64,000 nt of DNA from contig NC_058197.1 in assembly GCF_907165205.1 (NCBI RefSeq), forward strand, positions 14,376,266-14,440,265, written 5' to 3'. Positions 46,090-56,909 of the stretch are shown here, piece after piece. Position 1 is the stretch's first letter; the number at the start of each line of letters is the position of its first letter. The position numbers were made by a program, and so were the translations under genes. This DNA comes from Coccinella septempunctata. Its lineage: Eukaryota > Arthropoda > Insecta > Coleoptera > Coccinellidae. The notes beneath the pieces are model-generated. The model made no database searches. It saw nothing but the letters and a program-made list of their open reading frames with translations, and was not told the DNA's origin.

Positions 46090-46330
46090 GGATTCACCTG
46101 GAGATCATCGCCTACGTGGATTATTATTACGTTTTCTTCGCTCGCCACGCTTCAGAAGTGCTAATTACTGACATACAGACGAAAAGTCAACTAAACATCA
46201 TATTATCAATAAAAAACAATTTTTTCTTCTATAAATTTAACACCTTGTATCTCGGAGATGAAATATTTATCGACATACGTTTATATGACAATGTACGACT
46301 TATTTTCGACGTAGAACACGTGGTTGAAAT
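46090..46330. repeat. Repeat Z, copy 2
   Basis: Direct copy of 45240-45475, beginning GGATTCACCTGGAGATC immediately after the end of repeat Y and ending in the TTCGACGTAGAACACGTGGT region. The arrangement suggests repeat Y landed at or near the Z boundary. Confidence 0.8.
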
Positions 46331-46384
46331 TTCTTGGTTGACACCTAGACCATCCTGTATACATGGTGAATCTTCAATACCTAA

Positions 46385-46705
46385 AAATATTTCAACAGTA
46401 GATTCTTGAGGTCAAAAGAGACACTTTTTCCTAAACCATTTTTTCCGATTCAGCCTTGATAAAAAGATATAGCCATTTTGAGTAATCATAATGAGCTGTG
46501 CCACCCTGGAATAACAAAGTTTTCCTCAGAAAAACTAGTTAAATCTGTGACACGTTGATCTTTTAAACAGAGTTGTATTCAGTCAAAGTACTCAATTCTT
46601 AAAATGTCACAGATACTTTTCAATTTTTGAACATTACTCGAAAACGGCGCATTATTTACACGAGAATGAATACTCTTATTTTACAAAACGTTCAAATATT
46701 GATTA
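46385..46705. mobile_element. Half copy of the 13.3-kb MITE family
   Basis: It starts AATATTTCAACAGTAGATTC, the inverted terminal region of the 13318-13995 element. It continues through AAGATATAGCCATTTTGAG and CGAAAACGGCGCATTAT, then ends in the TACAAAACGTTCAAATATTG block. The other end is missing. Confidence 0.7.
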
Positions 46706-46706
46706 G

Positions 46707-47333
46707 ATGATGTGGATAATTGGCTTCAATAATCAATACACTAGAGAATATATAGATATACCATTCAATCAAAAGAAAAACAATATTGAAGAAAATCTAC
46801 CCCCACATTGCAAAAAAAAACAATATCTATCCATTCCATTCTATAAAGGTCTACATGAAAACATCCAACATATTGTTAACAAAAACGATTATACTCTGAT
46901 AAATAATCGACATAATAATATCGAAAATTTATTAGTTAACAATAAGACAAAAACCAAAAAAGAAGAACAAAGTGGAATATACAAAATCAACTGCACAGAT
47001 TGCCCTGCATTCTACATCGGAATGACCACACGTAACGTTAGGAAACGATTCAACGAACACCGCAGAAATACACCTAAATCAGCCTTAGGATGCCATCTAG
47101 ACGAACATAAACATAACACTGACTTCGACAACTTAAAAATACTACATAAGGAACATAATTATTACAAACTAACATTACTTGAACAGTTGGAAATTCTAAA
47201 GAACAGAAGTAATCAACATTTACTAAACGATATGACAGAATTTAATTTACGAGATAACAGCATAATAAAGATGATACATTTCCCGAACACAACACACAAC
47301 GTTAGAAACTCGACAAATGACACCCCAAATTAA
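46707..47333 (+). pseudogene. Penelope-like retroelement GIY-YIG endonuclease, 5'-truncated
   Basis: Penelope-like elements carry a reverse transcriptase followed by a GIY-YIG nuclease that nicks target DNA. This 208-codon frame has the linker (YLSIPFYKGLHENIQHIV, residues 40-57), a Cys pair (C96, C99), GIY at 90-92, YIG at 103-105, RNVRKRFNEHRR with the expected Arg and His (109-120), a GCHLDEHKHNTDFD block (128-141), and LTLLEQLEILKNRSNQHLLN with the catalytic Glu and Asn (155-174). The nuclease looks complete and undamaged. The reverse transcriptase is missing, and the MITE half upstream marks the break, so the true start codon is absent and the ATG used is arbitrary. It ends at TAA 47331-47333. 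Downstream, hammerhead pieces fit this element's 3' region. Confidence 0.88.
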
Positions 47334-47589
47334 TCTTCTAATCTAACTCCTTTTTTCCACTTCATTTTACATATTGAACACGACAGGAACTTCGACGTTT
47401 GGGATATATTTCAAAGAACTGAATAGAGAAAAATTATTTCTTGAAGTCAAATATTTCATCCTTGATCTTGACTCATCATTTATCTTTACCAATTTACCTC
47501 CAAGGATGGTATGATTGCACACTCTCATTCTTTTACAATGACCACCGTTTACATAAAAAATAGCTTCATTTAAATTGTGAAAAATGTAA

Positions 47590-47606
47590 TTTCAGCTGGC
47601 CTGATG

Positions 47607-47607
<1 letters not shown>
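47590..47607 (+). ncRNA. Left part of a split hammerhead motif
   Basis: TGGC (47597-47600) then the core CTGATGA (47601-47607) lie in the 3' region of the Penelope-like element. They are followed at once by an AAT repeat that ends a minus-strand LINE. The matching right part is at 48216-48240. Confidence 0.5.

Positions 47608-47673
<66 letters not shown>
47606..47673. repeat. (AAT)n microsatellite, LINE tail
   Basis: More than 20 AAT/TAA units. On the minus strand they follow AAAATAAAGCTTT, the usual 3' end of a TTA-tailed LINE, so they probably grew from that tail. Confidence 0.95.
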
Positions 47674-47674
<1 letters not shown>

Positions 47675-48215
47675 GCTTTATTTTACCCAACAGGAAAATC
47701 CCAATTATAGGGCAAAGAAATATATGTTACGTGTTACAGTTCAAAAATTTACACCATAAAAATATAAGAAAGGAATTATAATTATAATATATATAAACAT
47801 ATGCAGCCTTTGCTCGGAAAAGACCCGAAACCGATACACGCGATATGAAATTCCAACATTCCACTCAACACAAACTCAAGTCCTCAAACTAACTAAACAT
47901 ATTCAACTCCAGTCTGTCAGCACTTCGACATATACTATAAACAGGGCACCGTTCGAATATATTTGTACGAGCCGTAGGTAGATAAAACACCTCTCTAGAT
48001 CTCGTTACCAATCTTGGAACGTTCAAACTCATTTTGGAGAGCAAATATGGGCAGTCTATTCTGTAATTTAAAAGTCTTTGAGCAAACCTGGCACATTGCT
48101 CCTCACGCCTCGCAAGAAGGGATGATATCCTCATTTCACTCATAATAATTGACAAATCCGCCCCACGCTCAGGAAACCTTCCAGTACTCCTAAATGTTAC
48201 ATATTTGAAAAACTT
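47674..48215 (-). pseudogene. LINE C-terminal fragment with AATAAAGCTTTATT end
   Basis: The minus-strand frame (48221-47889) reads FRSTGRFPERGADLSIIMSE, LLARREEQCARFAQRLLNYR and VPRLVTRSREVFYLPTARTN. This is the R-EE-C-RFA motif and arginine-rich end of CR1/Rex-like or related LINE proteins. About 200 bp of 3' untranslated sequence follow to AAAATAAAGCTTT and the ATT tail. The 5' edge near 48210 abuts Penelope-like sequence. It is a short 5'-truncated insertion. Confidence 0.75.
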
Positions 48216-48240
48216 AATCATAGCCGAAATCGATCGCCAA
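48216..48240 (+). ncRNA. Right part of a split hammerhead motif
   Basis: AATCATAGCC could provide a loop and the 3' side of stem II. GAAA (48226-48229) is followed by TCGATC, a minimal palindromic stem III with an ATC cleavage triplet. GCCA (48236-48239) then pairs with TGGC at 47597-47600. The 5' side of stem II is missing. Confidence 0.5.
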
Positions 48241-48351
48241 AGAATTATAAAATAATTACAGTGTGTTTTTATTTACATTCACTAATAATGTGGATAAATT
48301 CAGAATTGAACTAGCCAATTTGCCATCGTCAAGGCCCCAAATGTAGTACGC

Positions 48352-48430
48352 CCCATCGAAGAAAAGCAGATGCTGACCATGGTTTCGGTCTCATTCGACC
48401 TCATCAGAGCATAGCTTTTTTCTCTGATGG
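48352..48430 (-). ncRNA. Hammerhead ribozyme C (type I)
   Basis: On the minus strand: stem I ATGCT (48412-48408), core CTGATGA (48407-48401), stem II GGTC/GACC with loop GAATGA (48400-48387), core GAAA (48386-48383), minimal stem III ACCATGGT, cleavage triplet GTC with the cut between 48375 and 48374, and stem I 3' side AGCAT (48374-48370). Beyond an internal loop, stem I continues with AGC/GCT, A-rich/T-rich and CCATC/GATGG pairing out to about 48352 and 48430. Every conserved core base is present. It is probably the terminal region of a second, inverted Penelope-like copy or a retrozyme. Confidence 0.88.
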
Positions 48431-48532
48431 AGTACGTTTGGAATTGATGGACCCTTATTCAATACTACCAAGCGCTACTGAGTAATATCCAGTAACACAG
48501 CTACTACTGAGTACAGAGTACACTTGTTGATA

Positions 48533-48573
48533 TTCATATCAGCGGGTGGTATGCATCTGAATTTATCCTCATT
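48533..48573. repeat. Inverse copy of 45524-45564
   Basis: About 41 bp (TTCATATCAGCGGGTGGTAT, then GCATCTGAATTTATCCTCATT) are the exact or near-exact reverse complement of 45524-45564. The two bracket the composite region 45.5-48.6 kb. Confidence 0.85.
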
Positions 48574-48619
48574 ATTGTAATCATTGCCTCACCGTTTAGG
48601 CGTGATCTTTCTTATTATT

Positions 48620-50330
48620 ACTGTACCGCTGGAATCATTTCTGCAGTGATCTGAACGTGTTCCAGACTTCTCAATTCATTACACGTCTGTTGTTCGCAAA
48701 GCGAATCGGCGTACTGAATATTCAGTATTGAATAAGGGTCCATCAATTCCAAACGTGTTTCTTTTAACCTTAAGAATTTTTTGAAACTATTGTCCATTGT
48801 GTTGTATGTATTTTCATAGATTCTAATTTTGACCAGCTCTACCTTCTGTTGAAAAAAAGCCTCATCTTTAAATATATCCGGTTTACCAAAAACCTTGATA
48901 TTGACAAATTTCCGCTTCTTTCGACAAAAACAAGTTACTCTTTCATGCTTTCGAAATCTTTTATCACTATAAGAATACATTTTAGGAGAATCGTTAACAG
49001 AAAAAAGTGAATACGACGTTTGGCGTCTTATTCTGACTGTTTAACAATTAGGACGTGTTGTCCTATTGTGTAACAATCTCTCGAGATTTACGTGCATAAC
49101 GAACTGAACCGGACAGAACGTAAATTAGTGTATTAAAACCAATCTCATCAGAACACCACTTCCACCGTACGTCCCTGTCCATAAATATACCATCATTAAA
49201 AACATCTAAACGAAAAAAAATAACACGAATGTGATAATGTCACCCCCGGGAACGCGGGGTTGCATTGATATACGACGTCTCCCCACACAATACAAGACAA
49301 TTAACAAATTAAGGCAGGTATTAATGAAAAACTGAATTTATATAGGACATAAAATAGGAGGTCGAACGGTCTGGGGGGAAAAATTCTGTCGGATACCAGT
49401 CAGCGACCTGTCATTTGTGACACATAATTTACGATGCGGTTGGTGGTGTTGTAATTAAAATTAAATACCGACACGCCCTATTTGTTGGCCTCCCTTGAAA
49501 TACGCGTTTTTTCCATTACGTAAGGTCAGGTGCCCAATCGAAATATATCCGCATGTCCAATACTTTGTCTTCCAGTTTCTTAGACTATCCACAGAGAAGC
49601 TCGTCTTCAACGCTGAAAACACCATACATACAAACGTCAAAAGCATTCTCTACATGATGAATCAGTTGGAGTATTGTCACCATGAACTTCTACGGGCATT
49701 CGTTCATAATTTATGTTGTTGAATAAACACCTCGATTATCCTACTTACAAAATTTGCCTACCATCTGGAGGTCTGCATCTCTATTCAATTCATCATCCCC
49801 TTCACGATGACACGTGAACGCGTTACCGACAACCCTTCGAAAAACGATTCAGACCAGAGTCCTGCAGGAAATTCGAAATTTGCCAACAAGACGAGACAAG
49901 GGATTAATTTCACTTCGCATCAATAAAAAAAAAAGCCGGGCCTCGCTTCTTTCGCTCCTTAACTTCGTTCCCGTTCAATCTCCTGTCGGGCCCCGGAAGG
50001 GTTCCCCTTTCGGAGATAAGCCGCAAGTTTTCGGCATCAGGGAAGGGCGCTCAGCTTTGTTATGAAGTCCTGCGAAGGCCGTTTTGTCATCGGAACCAAC
50101 CCTTTGCGGACGTTAATGGCGACTTAAAAATAATTAACGAGAGGAGGGATTCGGATAATTTTTGCGGGGGCATCTTTTTTCTCTGGTGCGCGGCTACATC
50201 GCCAGCGTGGATTTATCTCGTGAAGGAACACTGAATATTGTTCGAAGAATTGTGGATAATGGAGACTTCTTCACGAAAACGATTCAGAAAACGCACATGA
50301 GTGACTGAAAATTTATGGCTTCTTTACCTA
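48620..50330. other. No gene seen; repeat scraps then unique island
   Basis: Bases 48770-48890 contain the dispersed words ACCTTAAGAATT and CCAGCTCTACCTTCTGTTG seen near 14.0, 18.9, 21.4 and 22.2 kb. From about 49000 to 50250 the DNA is unique and island-like. Frames there lack motifs. Confidence 0.45.
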
Positions 50331-50334
50331 CAAC

Positions 50335-50880
50335 AATGGGGAATTCTCCTCAATTTGGGTTATCACTGCATATGCAAGTTTGAACTGAATAATTATGAGT
50401 TTCATTCATGATTTTTTCAAATGCACCGCGGAAATTATTCAAAAACCATTCTTCAAATATGGGGTTTTCAAATTCAAATCGCTTCGTTTCTAGTTAACGA
50501 TTTGGGAAAAGCGCCTACTAGACAATGATAAGAACAATGTCCGATCAGCTTGTTTATAAAATAACAGCTGTTGATTCACAGACGCGTACTTACTGGCGAG
50601 CTTCAACTGCAACCGGCCATAAAAATCCTATAAAATTTCACGACCTTCCTCGTTCGTCGCAGACTTCATAGACAGCCATCTTCGTCTATCTCATCAAGAT
50701 AATGTATTTGTTGTCCTTTATTATCAGAGCATATTTCAGTCGCTTCAAATTTTAAATACCCATTTTTCATTTTTAAGTGCTTGAATTGAACAGGCAGAGT
50801 GCCTTCTACAAGAGGAAGAAGAAGAAAATAATTTTTCTTGGGAAACGGTTGAAATGGTTATTTCAAAATGTGACGTTTCA
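50335..50880 (-). repeat. Repeat X, copy 1 (inverse of 58565-59405)
   Basis: Landmarks shared in inverse order are GGGGAATTC, CCCAAATTGAG/CTCAATTTGGG, GGCCGGTTGC/GCAACCGGCC, ATAGACAGCCATCTTCGTC and TGACGTTTCAAGG/CTTTGAAACGTCA. This copy lacks the GC-rich hairpin and the 169-bp insert present in the other. Confidence 0.8.
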
Positions 50881-50897
50881 AGGAGAAAAGTGTATAA

Positions 50898-51275
50898 GGT
50901 TTTTTACCGTGCAGTACAGTTAGAAATACGACAAGTTTGAAAGTTTAAGGCAAGTCACTTGTAGCATTTTTATTCCTTCCGTAGTGTACATCTGAGCGGA
51001 TATCTTCACTATTTTCCGCTTTCTTCAGTCCGTTGGACCAGCTGAAAATACTTACCTACCATTAAAACTTGGTCTAGTTATTGTAGTCTGTGTAGAGTGC
51101 CGGCTTCCGCGACCGTTTGACCGCCGGCTTCCGCGACCGTTCGACCGCCGTTGGGTCCCAGGAGGGCTTGGGATTCCTACCGTATTTTGGTGCTCATTTT
51201 GTTAATATATTGCCGACCTCCGATCGAGTTACAGGTTGACAGCTTCTTCCGACCTGTTGTCTGACTGGCAGCCAT

Positions 51276-51330
<55 letters not shown>

Positions 51331-51400
51331 AAGAGAGTATAAGGAGTATTCCTTATTCCAGGCATGTTAGAACATGTCAGTAACGTGGATCAATATGGGT
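50898..51400. repeat. Repeat Y, copy 2
   Basis: Matches 45564-46089 in the same orientation. It contains an extra duplicated GCCGGCTTCCGCGACCGTT block at about 51100-51145. Confidence 0.85.
51279..51327. repeat. (GA)n microsatellite
   Basis: About 24 GA units, at the same place in repeat Y as 45935-46018. Confidence 0.97.
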
Positions 51401-51534
51401 TGTAGAAAGAAGAAATTTATGAAAAAGACACTTGAAAATCAAAGCTTCCAGTGGCAAACAGTTTCAAAGTCAGGTACCTTGCTATGAATGTGCAGTCGTA
51501 TCAACCTTACATAGATGTCTGAAGCGGTACAAAT

Positions 51535-51960
51535 ATTTCGACAGTAAATTCTTGAGGTCGAAAGCAACACTTTTATTCCTAACCATTTTTTCCGAATCGG
51601 CTCGGTTCGAAAATACAGGCTGTTGGAAAACCATAAAAATATGTTATTTTCAGTTCTATCTCACAAACGCTTTTATCGTAGGTACCCAACTTCTGAAACT
51701 AAGTTGGACGCTATCCAATGAATATTTGACTCTTTTGTAAAATAAAAGTATTCTTCATATTTTCCCGAATAATGCACCGTTTTCGAGTAATTTGATATTA
51801 GAAAATGAAAAATCTCTGTGAAATTGGAAAAATTGGGTACTTTCATTGTGTTTAAAACATCCACAGATGTGTAGTGTCACAAATTCAGCTAGTTATTCTG
51901 AAGGTACTTTTGTTTTTTCTCTCTTCTGTTGAAACTCTTTCTTCTAGGTACATTTTTCTA
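51535..51960. mobile_element. Partial copy of the 13.3-kb MITE family
   Basis: Starts ATTTCGACAGTAAATTCTTG, continues with CCGAATCGGCTCGGTT, TAAAGTATTCTTCATATTTT-like and GATGTGTAGTGTCAC words in the same order as 13330-13830, with an internal deletion and no right inverted end. Confidence 0.7.
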
Positions 51961-52560
51961 TTACACAGAAGTGCCAACTAGAAGAGTTGGTGCTACTTTC
52001 ATGGCTAGTGTATCAGCCCCTTATTAGCCTTGATCACCCGAAATCCGGCAAGTTTTTTCCTGCAATATCCATACCCGAGCAGTGTTTATGAAGTGCACGA
52101 GATACTCATTAATGCCCTTCGTAACAACAACAACAACATCAACCCCTCTCGTAGAGAAGAGGGCAAACTGCGACCTATACGTCGTACATTATCGTCCCGT
52201 ATATGGAATTTCTAATACCGCCGGTCCCCAGGACCGGTGTTAATTTTCCACGGGGCCTTATTAAATACTATATTATGTTTTGATGCCTTCTTGCGGCGGG
52301 GCGGATACGTTAAAATCAAAAATCGCGTAATTTATCGTCGGACTTGAGGGTAAATTAATAATGCGTTGTTAATACGGGGGGAGTAAATTAGAGGGTATTC
52401 TCAACCTGAGTCCTAGACGCCTTTAATTGCGACTGAGGTATTTACTTTCAGGAAGGGAAAGCATTGACGATAAATCTATGAGTATACCTATATTTCGTGT
52501 AACCCATCCCTAATTATTCAAGTTGGAAGGCTTCTGAACGCATGATAATTAATCCAAAAT
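51961..52560. other. No gene seen
   Basis: Mixed unique sequence, island-like at 52190-52420. No motif-bearing frame. Confidence 0.4.
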
Positions 52561-54323
52561 TGACAGCTCGAATATAATTGGTCTAGTCGAACGTCACTGA
52601 CGAGAATCTGCTGAAAAGTATAGATACATGATGTGAGCCTGCGGCACAAGACAAAATGGCGATGCTCATGAGACCAATGAGAAGAGACTCTCGAAAAGTC
52701 TCGAGACGATCAGATATGAAGTCTCGTCTCATAGACCCTCGTCTTGTCTGATCTGGAAAAAGTCTCGCAGTTTCGTAGGCCTGTCTCGTCTTGAGACTCC
52801 AGCGACAGTCTCGTGAAAGTCTCGTCTCGTCTATGAGACTTCTTCGAGACTCCTGTGGGACACTACAGACGAAACGAGACTTGTTGGTCCTTCTGGATTT
52901 TCTAGACGAGACTACAAGATTTTTACGCGACGAGACTTTCACGAGACTGTCACAGGAGTCTCAAGATGAGACAGGCCTACGGAACTACGAGCCTTTTTCC
53001 TGATTAGACTAGACGAGGGGCACTGACTAGAATCTGCTGAAAAGTATACATGATTCTGTCAAAGGTGAGTCTGCGGAAAAGGCACTCATCGAAAAGTCTC
53101 TAGACGATAAGATATGAAGTCTCGTCTCATAGACCCTCGTCTTGTCTAATCTGGAAGAAGTCTCATAGTTTCGTAGGCCAGTCTCACCTCGTCTCGTCTA
53201 CGAGCCTTTTTCCTGATTAGACTAGACGAGGGGCACTGACTAGAATCTGCTGAAAAGTATACATGATTCTGTCAAAGGTGAGTCTGCGGAAAAGGCACTC
53301 ATCGAAAAGTCTCTAGATGATAAGATATGAAGTCTCATCTCATAGACCCTCGTCTAGTCTAATTTGAAAAAAGTCTCGTAGTTTCGTAGGCCTGTCCCAT
53401 CTTGAGACTCCAGCGACAGTCTCGCGAAAGTCTCGTCTCGTCTACGAGACTTCGCCGGGACTACTGTGAGACACTACAGACGAAACGAGACTTGTTGGTC
53501 CTTCTGGATTTTCTAGACAAGACTTTTATGAGACTAGACTCTCACGAGACTGTCGCTGGAGTCTCAAGATGAGACAGGCCTACGAAACTACGAGCCTTTT
53601 TCCTGATTAGACTAGACGAGGGTCACTGACTAGAATCTGCTAAAAAGTATACATGATTCTGTCAAAGGTGAGTCTGCGGCAAAAGACACTCATCAAAATG
53701 GCGATGCTCATAAGACCAATGAGAAGAGACTTTCGAAAAGTCTCGAGACGATCAGATATGAAGTCTCGTCTCATAGACCCTCATCTTGTCTAATTTGGAA
53801 AAAGGCTCGTAGTTTCGTAGGCTTGTCTCGTCTTGAGACTCCAGCGATAGTCTCGCGAAAGTCTCGTCTCGTCTACGAGACTTCGCCGAGACTACTGTGA
53901 GACACTACAGACGAAACGAGACTTGTTGGTCCTTCTGGATTTTCTAGACAAGACTTCTATGAGACGAGACTCTCACGAGACTGTCGCTGGAGTCTCAAGA
54001 TGAGACAGGCCTACGAAACTACGAGCATTTTTCCTGATTAGACTAGACGAGGGTCACTGACTAGAATCTGCTAGTCTCGTCTCGTCTAAGAGACTTCCCC
54101 CGAGACTCCTGTGAGACACTACAGACGAAACGAGACTTGTTGGTCCTTCTGGATTTTCTAGACAAGACTTCTATGAGACGAGACAGATAAGACTAGACGA
54201 GGGTCTGTGAGACGAGACTTCATATTTATCGTCTCGAGACTTTGACAGAGAATCATGTATCTATAATTTTCAGAAAACTCTCGTCAGTGACGTTCGACTA
54301 GACCAATTATATCCGAGCTGTCA
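52561..54323. mobile_element. Fold-back element built of GTCTC palindromes
   Basis: Terminal inverted repeats of about 70 bp (TGACAGCTCGAATATAATTG at 52561, its inverse ending CGAGCTGTCA at 54323) flank an interior made of repeated units. In each unit CTTGAGACTCCAGCGACAGT (about 52790, 53400, 53832) is answered downstream by its inverse CTGTCGCTGGAGTCTCAAG-type sequence (about 52945, 53550, 53980), so each unit is a long palindrome. Units are separated by TGACTAGAATCTGCT and AAGTATACATGATTCTGTC words. No target duplication was evident. No transposase is encoded. Confidence 0.85.
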
Positions 54324-55196
54324 ACGTTTCGCCTCATCTACGGAATTGAGGTGTTTTTCGACTAATCCCGATACAAGTGGCATCTTCAGCGCTCATTAAC
54401 GAACCCTTAAGCGGGTCCTCGTGCCTCGTCCGGAAGACTGACAATTAATCTGACAGGCGACGTCTAGCAAGATCCCGAATTCTCAGTCAATTAAACTCGC
54501 CTTTCTCCCGTTTCTCCGTCGAATTCTTCACCGCCGCCTTCTCCTCCCCGTCGAGTGCGAAGTATTTATTTTACAGGTCGTTTAAAATTTTTAATAGATG
54601 TATTCAATTTCTTAATAACATGCCGATGTAATGAAATCCCCGCCGCCCATTTTCCATCCACGCGTTCCGCACCTCCTCGTCGACGACGTTGTCGTAAATG
54701 AAAAAGTGCCCGGGCTTAATTTCAAAACAATTTAGAAAAGAAATTATACGGCCCGAAATCCATTCCGGAGCAATTCGAATTATGAGCGCGATTATCGGGT
54801 TTCTTTCGTTTTTCCCGTGGAAGGAGGGCGATGAGATTTTTGCCGGGACCTCTCTATGGTGGAATGATAAGACGGTTAATGAGATTCCCTTTATGCAGTC
54901 GACTTTGGATCTTTGGAATTGTTTTTTAATCGTCTTTGACGGGGAGAACGCCTGCCTACGAAAAATTACGGGAACTACACGAGATGGGCACCCGCAGCGC
55001 TTTGTATGGAGCGGCAATAAATATTACGAAATTCGGTCCGTCATAAGATTTCCGGGCTTTTCTCTCCTCAATTTTGCAGCCCTATAATGGGTCTGTCGTC
55101 ACTCAAGTCTAAAAAGACGATTGTTGGATGGTTCTCTAATTTTGTACCAAATTTCACCGAGTTTCTCAGTTAGTTTCCTAGAAATAGTTTGAACGG
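54324..55196. other. No gene seen; unique island
   Basis: Two opposing frames of 137 (minus, 54604-55017) and 129 codons (plus, 54698-55087) overlap each other. At most one could be real and neither shows a domain. The region is CpG- and ATTA-rich. Confidence 0.4.
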
Positions 55197-56556
55197 CAGA
55201 TGGATGGCGAACTAGATATCGTATGGATGGCGAATGCACCTCAAATAGATGGACAGATGGCGGATGAATGTATGGCTGATGGATGTATGGCTGACGGATT
55301 TATGGCTGATGGATATATGGCGTATGGATATATGGCGTATGGATATATGGCGTATGGATATAAAGCGTATGGATATATGAGGGGTTCAGAGCTGAAGTGA
55401 ACCAAGTCCATTCAGCCTAGTTTCGAGATGAATGGCTTAGAAGTTGTTTATCACCAATTAATTCAAAAGTGACTTCTTCAGATTTTAAAAGGTTAGAATG
55501 TAAGTATATGCTTACATAAGAGTAATAATAAATAAAGAAGTCACTTTTGAATTAATTGGTGATAAACAACTTCTAATCCATTCATCTCAAAATTAGGCTG
55601 AATGGACTTGGTTCACTTCAGCTTTGAACCCCTCATATGGCGTATGGATATATGGCTTATAGATATATGGCGTATTGATGTATGGCAGATAGATGTATGG
55701 TGGATGGATATATGGCGGATGGATGTATGGCGGATGGATATATGGCGGATGGATGTATGGCGGATGGATATATGGCGTATAGATGTATGGATAGATGATG
55801 GCAGATGGATAGATAATGGCTGATGAATAGATGGATAGCTGATGGATGGATAGATGGATGGCTGATGGATGGATGGATGTATGGCGGATGGATATATGGC
55901 GTATGGATATATGGCTTATTGATATATAGCGTATTGATGTAGGTCGGATAGATGTATGGCATATTGATGTATGACGTATTGATGTATGGCAGATGGATGT
56001 ATGGCGGATGGATAGATGATGGCAGATGGATAGATGGATGGCTGATGGATGGATGTATGTCGGATGGATGTATGGCGTATGGACATATGGCGTATGGATA
56101 TATGGCTTATAGATATATGGCGTATTGATGTATGGCAGATAGATGTATGGTGGATGGATATATGGCGGATGGATGTATGGCGGATGGATATATGGCGGAT
56201 GGATGTATGGCGGATGGATATATGGCGTATAGATGTATGGATAGATGATGGCAGATGGATAGATAATGGCTGATGAATAGATGGATAGCTGATGGATGGA
56301 TAGATGGATGGCTGATGGATGGATGGATGTATGGCGGATGGATATATGGCGTATGGATATATGGCTTATTGATATATAGCGTATTGATGTAGGCCGGATA
56401 GATGTATGGCATATTGATGTATGGCGTATTGATGTATGGCAGATGGATGTATGGCGGATGAATAGATAATGGAAGATGGACAGATGGATGGCTGACGGAT
56501 GCATGGGTAGCATATGGATGGATGCCAGATGGATACATGGATGGCAGATGGATGAT
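55197..56556. repeat. ATGGCGGATGGAT minisatellite with 450-bp higher-order repeat
   Basis: Units of 14-18 bp on the theme GGATGTATGGCGGAT fill the region. The block starting TATGGCTTATAGATATATGG at 55651 recurs at 56101, exactly 450 bp later, and stays nearly identical for about 370 bp. A fold-back insert (55376-55637) splits the array. Long open frames on both strands are a by-product of the repeat. Confidence 0.93.
55376..55637. mobile_element. Small fold-back insert, 103-bp arms
   Basis: 55376-55478 and 55535-55637 are inverted copies with about four mismatches in 103 bp around a 56-bp loop. Arms begin TATGAGGGGTTCA and end GTGACTTCTT. The sequence is unrelated to the surrounding minisatellite, so it inserted into it or nucleated it. 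Superfamily unknown. Confidence 0.88.
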
Positions 56557-56909
56557 TTTGCCAAAAAGTTACGTTTCAATGTCCTTGAAAATTTCTCGGT
56601 TAATTGGAGGGGACGAAAACGAAAGCAGATGTTCGTTCTGTTCGCAATTCCCAATTCGGTTGGGATTTTCGTTTGATTGTAGTAAATTTGAGCGTAGTTT
56701 TGCAAGCGCCTAGCATCTCCCCACTTCAAGCTTGAAATTCCATGCATTCGATCTTCCCTTGTATTTCAGCAAGGTGAAACCTCTTGTTGATACTCTTTTC
56801 TTTGGCGTCTCCGACCAGTTTCTCTTCAAGGCATCAACTAGGTGACAGGCCCAAAGAACAAACGCAAGGAAATGGATGACGGATGGACTGATAGCGAAAG
56901 ATGGATAGC
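56557..56909. other. No gene seen
   Basis: Unique sequence to about 56860, then minisatellite-like ATGGATGACGGATGGA words. Nothing else. Confidence 0.4.

Noticed and set aside
47577..47759. Poly-isoleucine open frame
   Set aside because: It is the AAT microsatellite read in frame.
52590..52640. Hammerhead-like CTGACGA ... GAAA with a possible stem I
   Set aside because: Stem II cannot form between the two core motifs, the cleavage position does not fit, and sister units have CTGACTA instead.
54604..55087. Opposing 137- and 129-codon frames
   Set aside because: They occupy the same bases on opposite strands and neither contains a recognisable domain or gene context.
55593..56747. 384-codon minus-strand open frame rich in HPPYIHPPYI
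   Set aside because: It is the translation of the minisatellite, whose units happen to lack stops. Other frames and the plus strand are also open, and no non-repeat domain is present.
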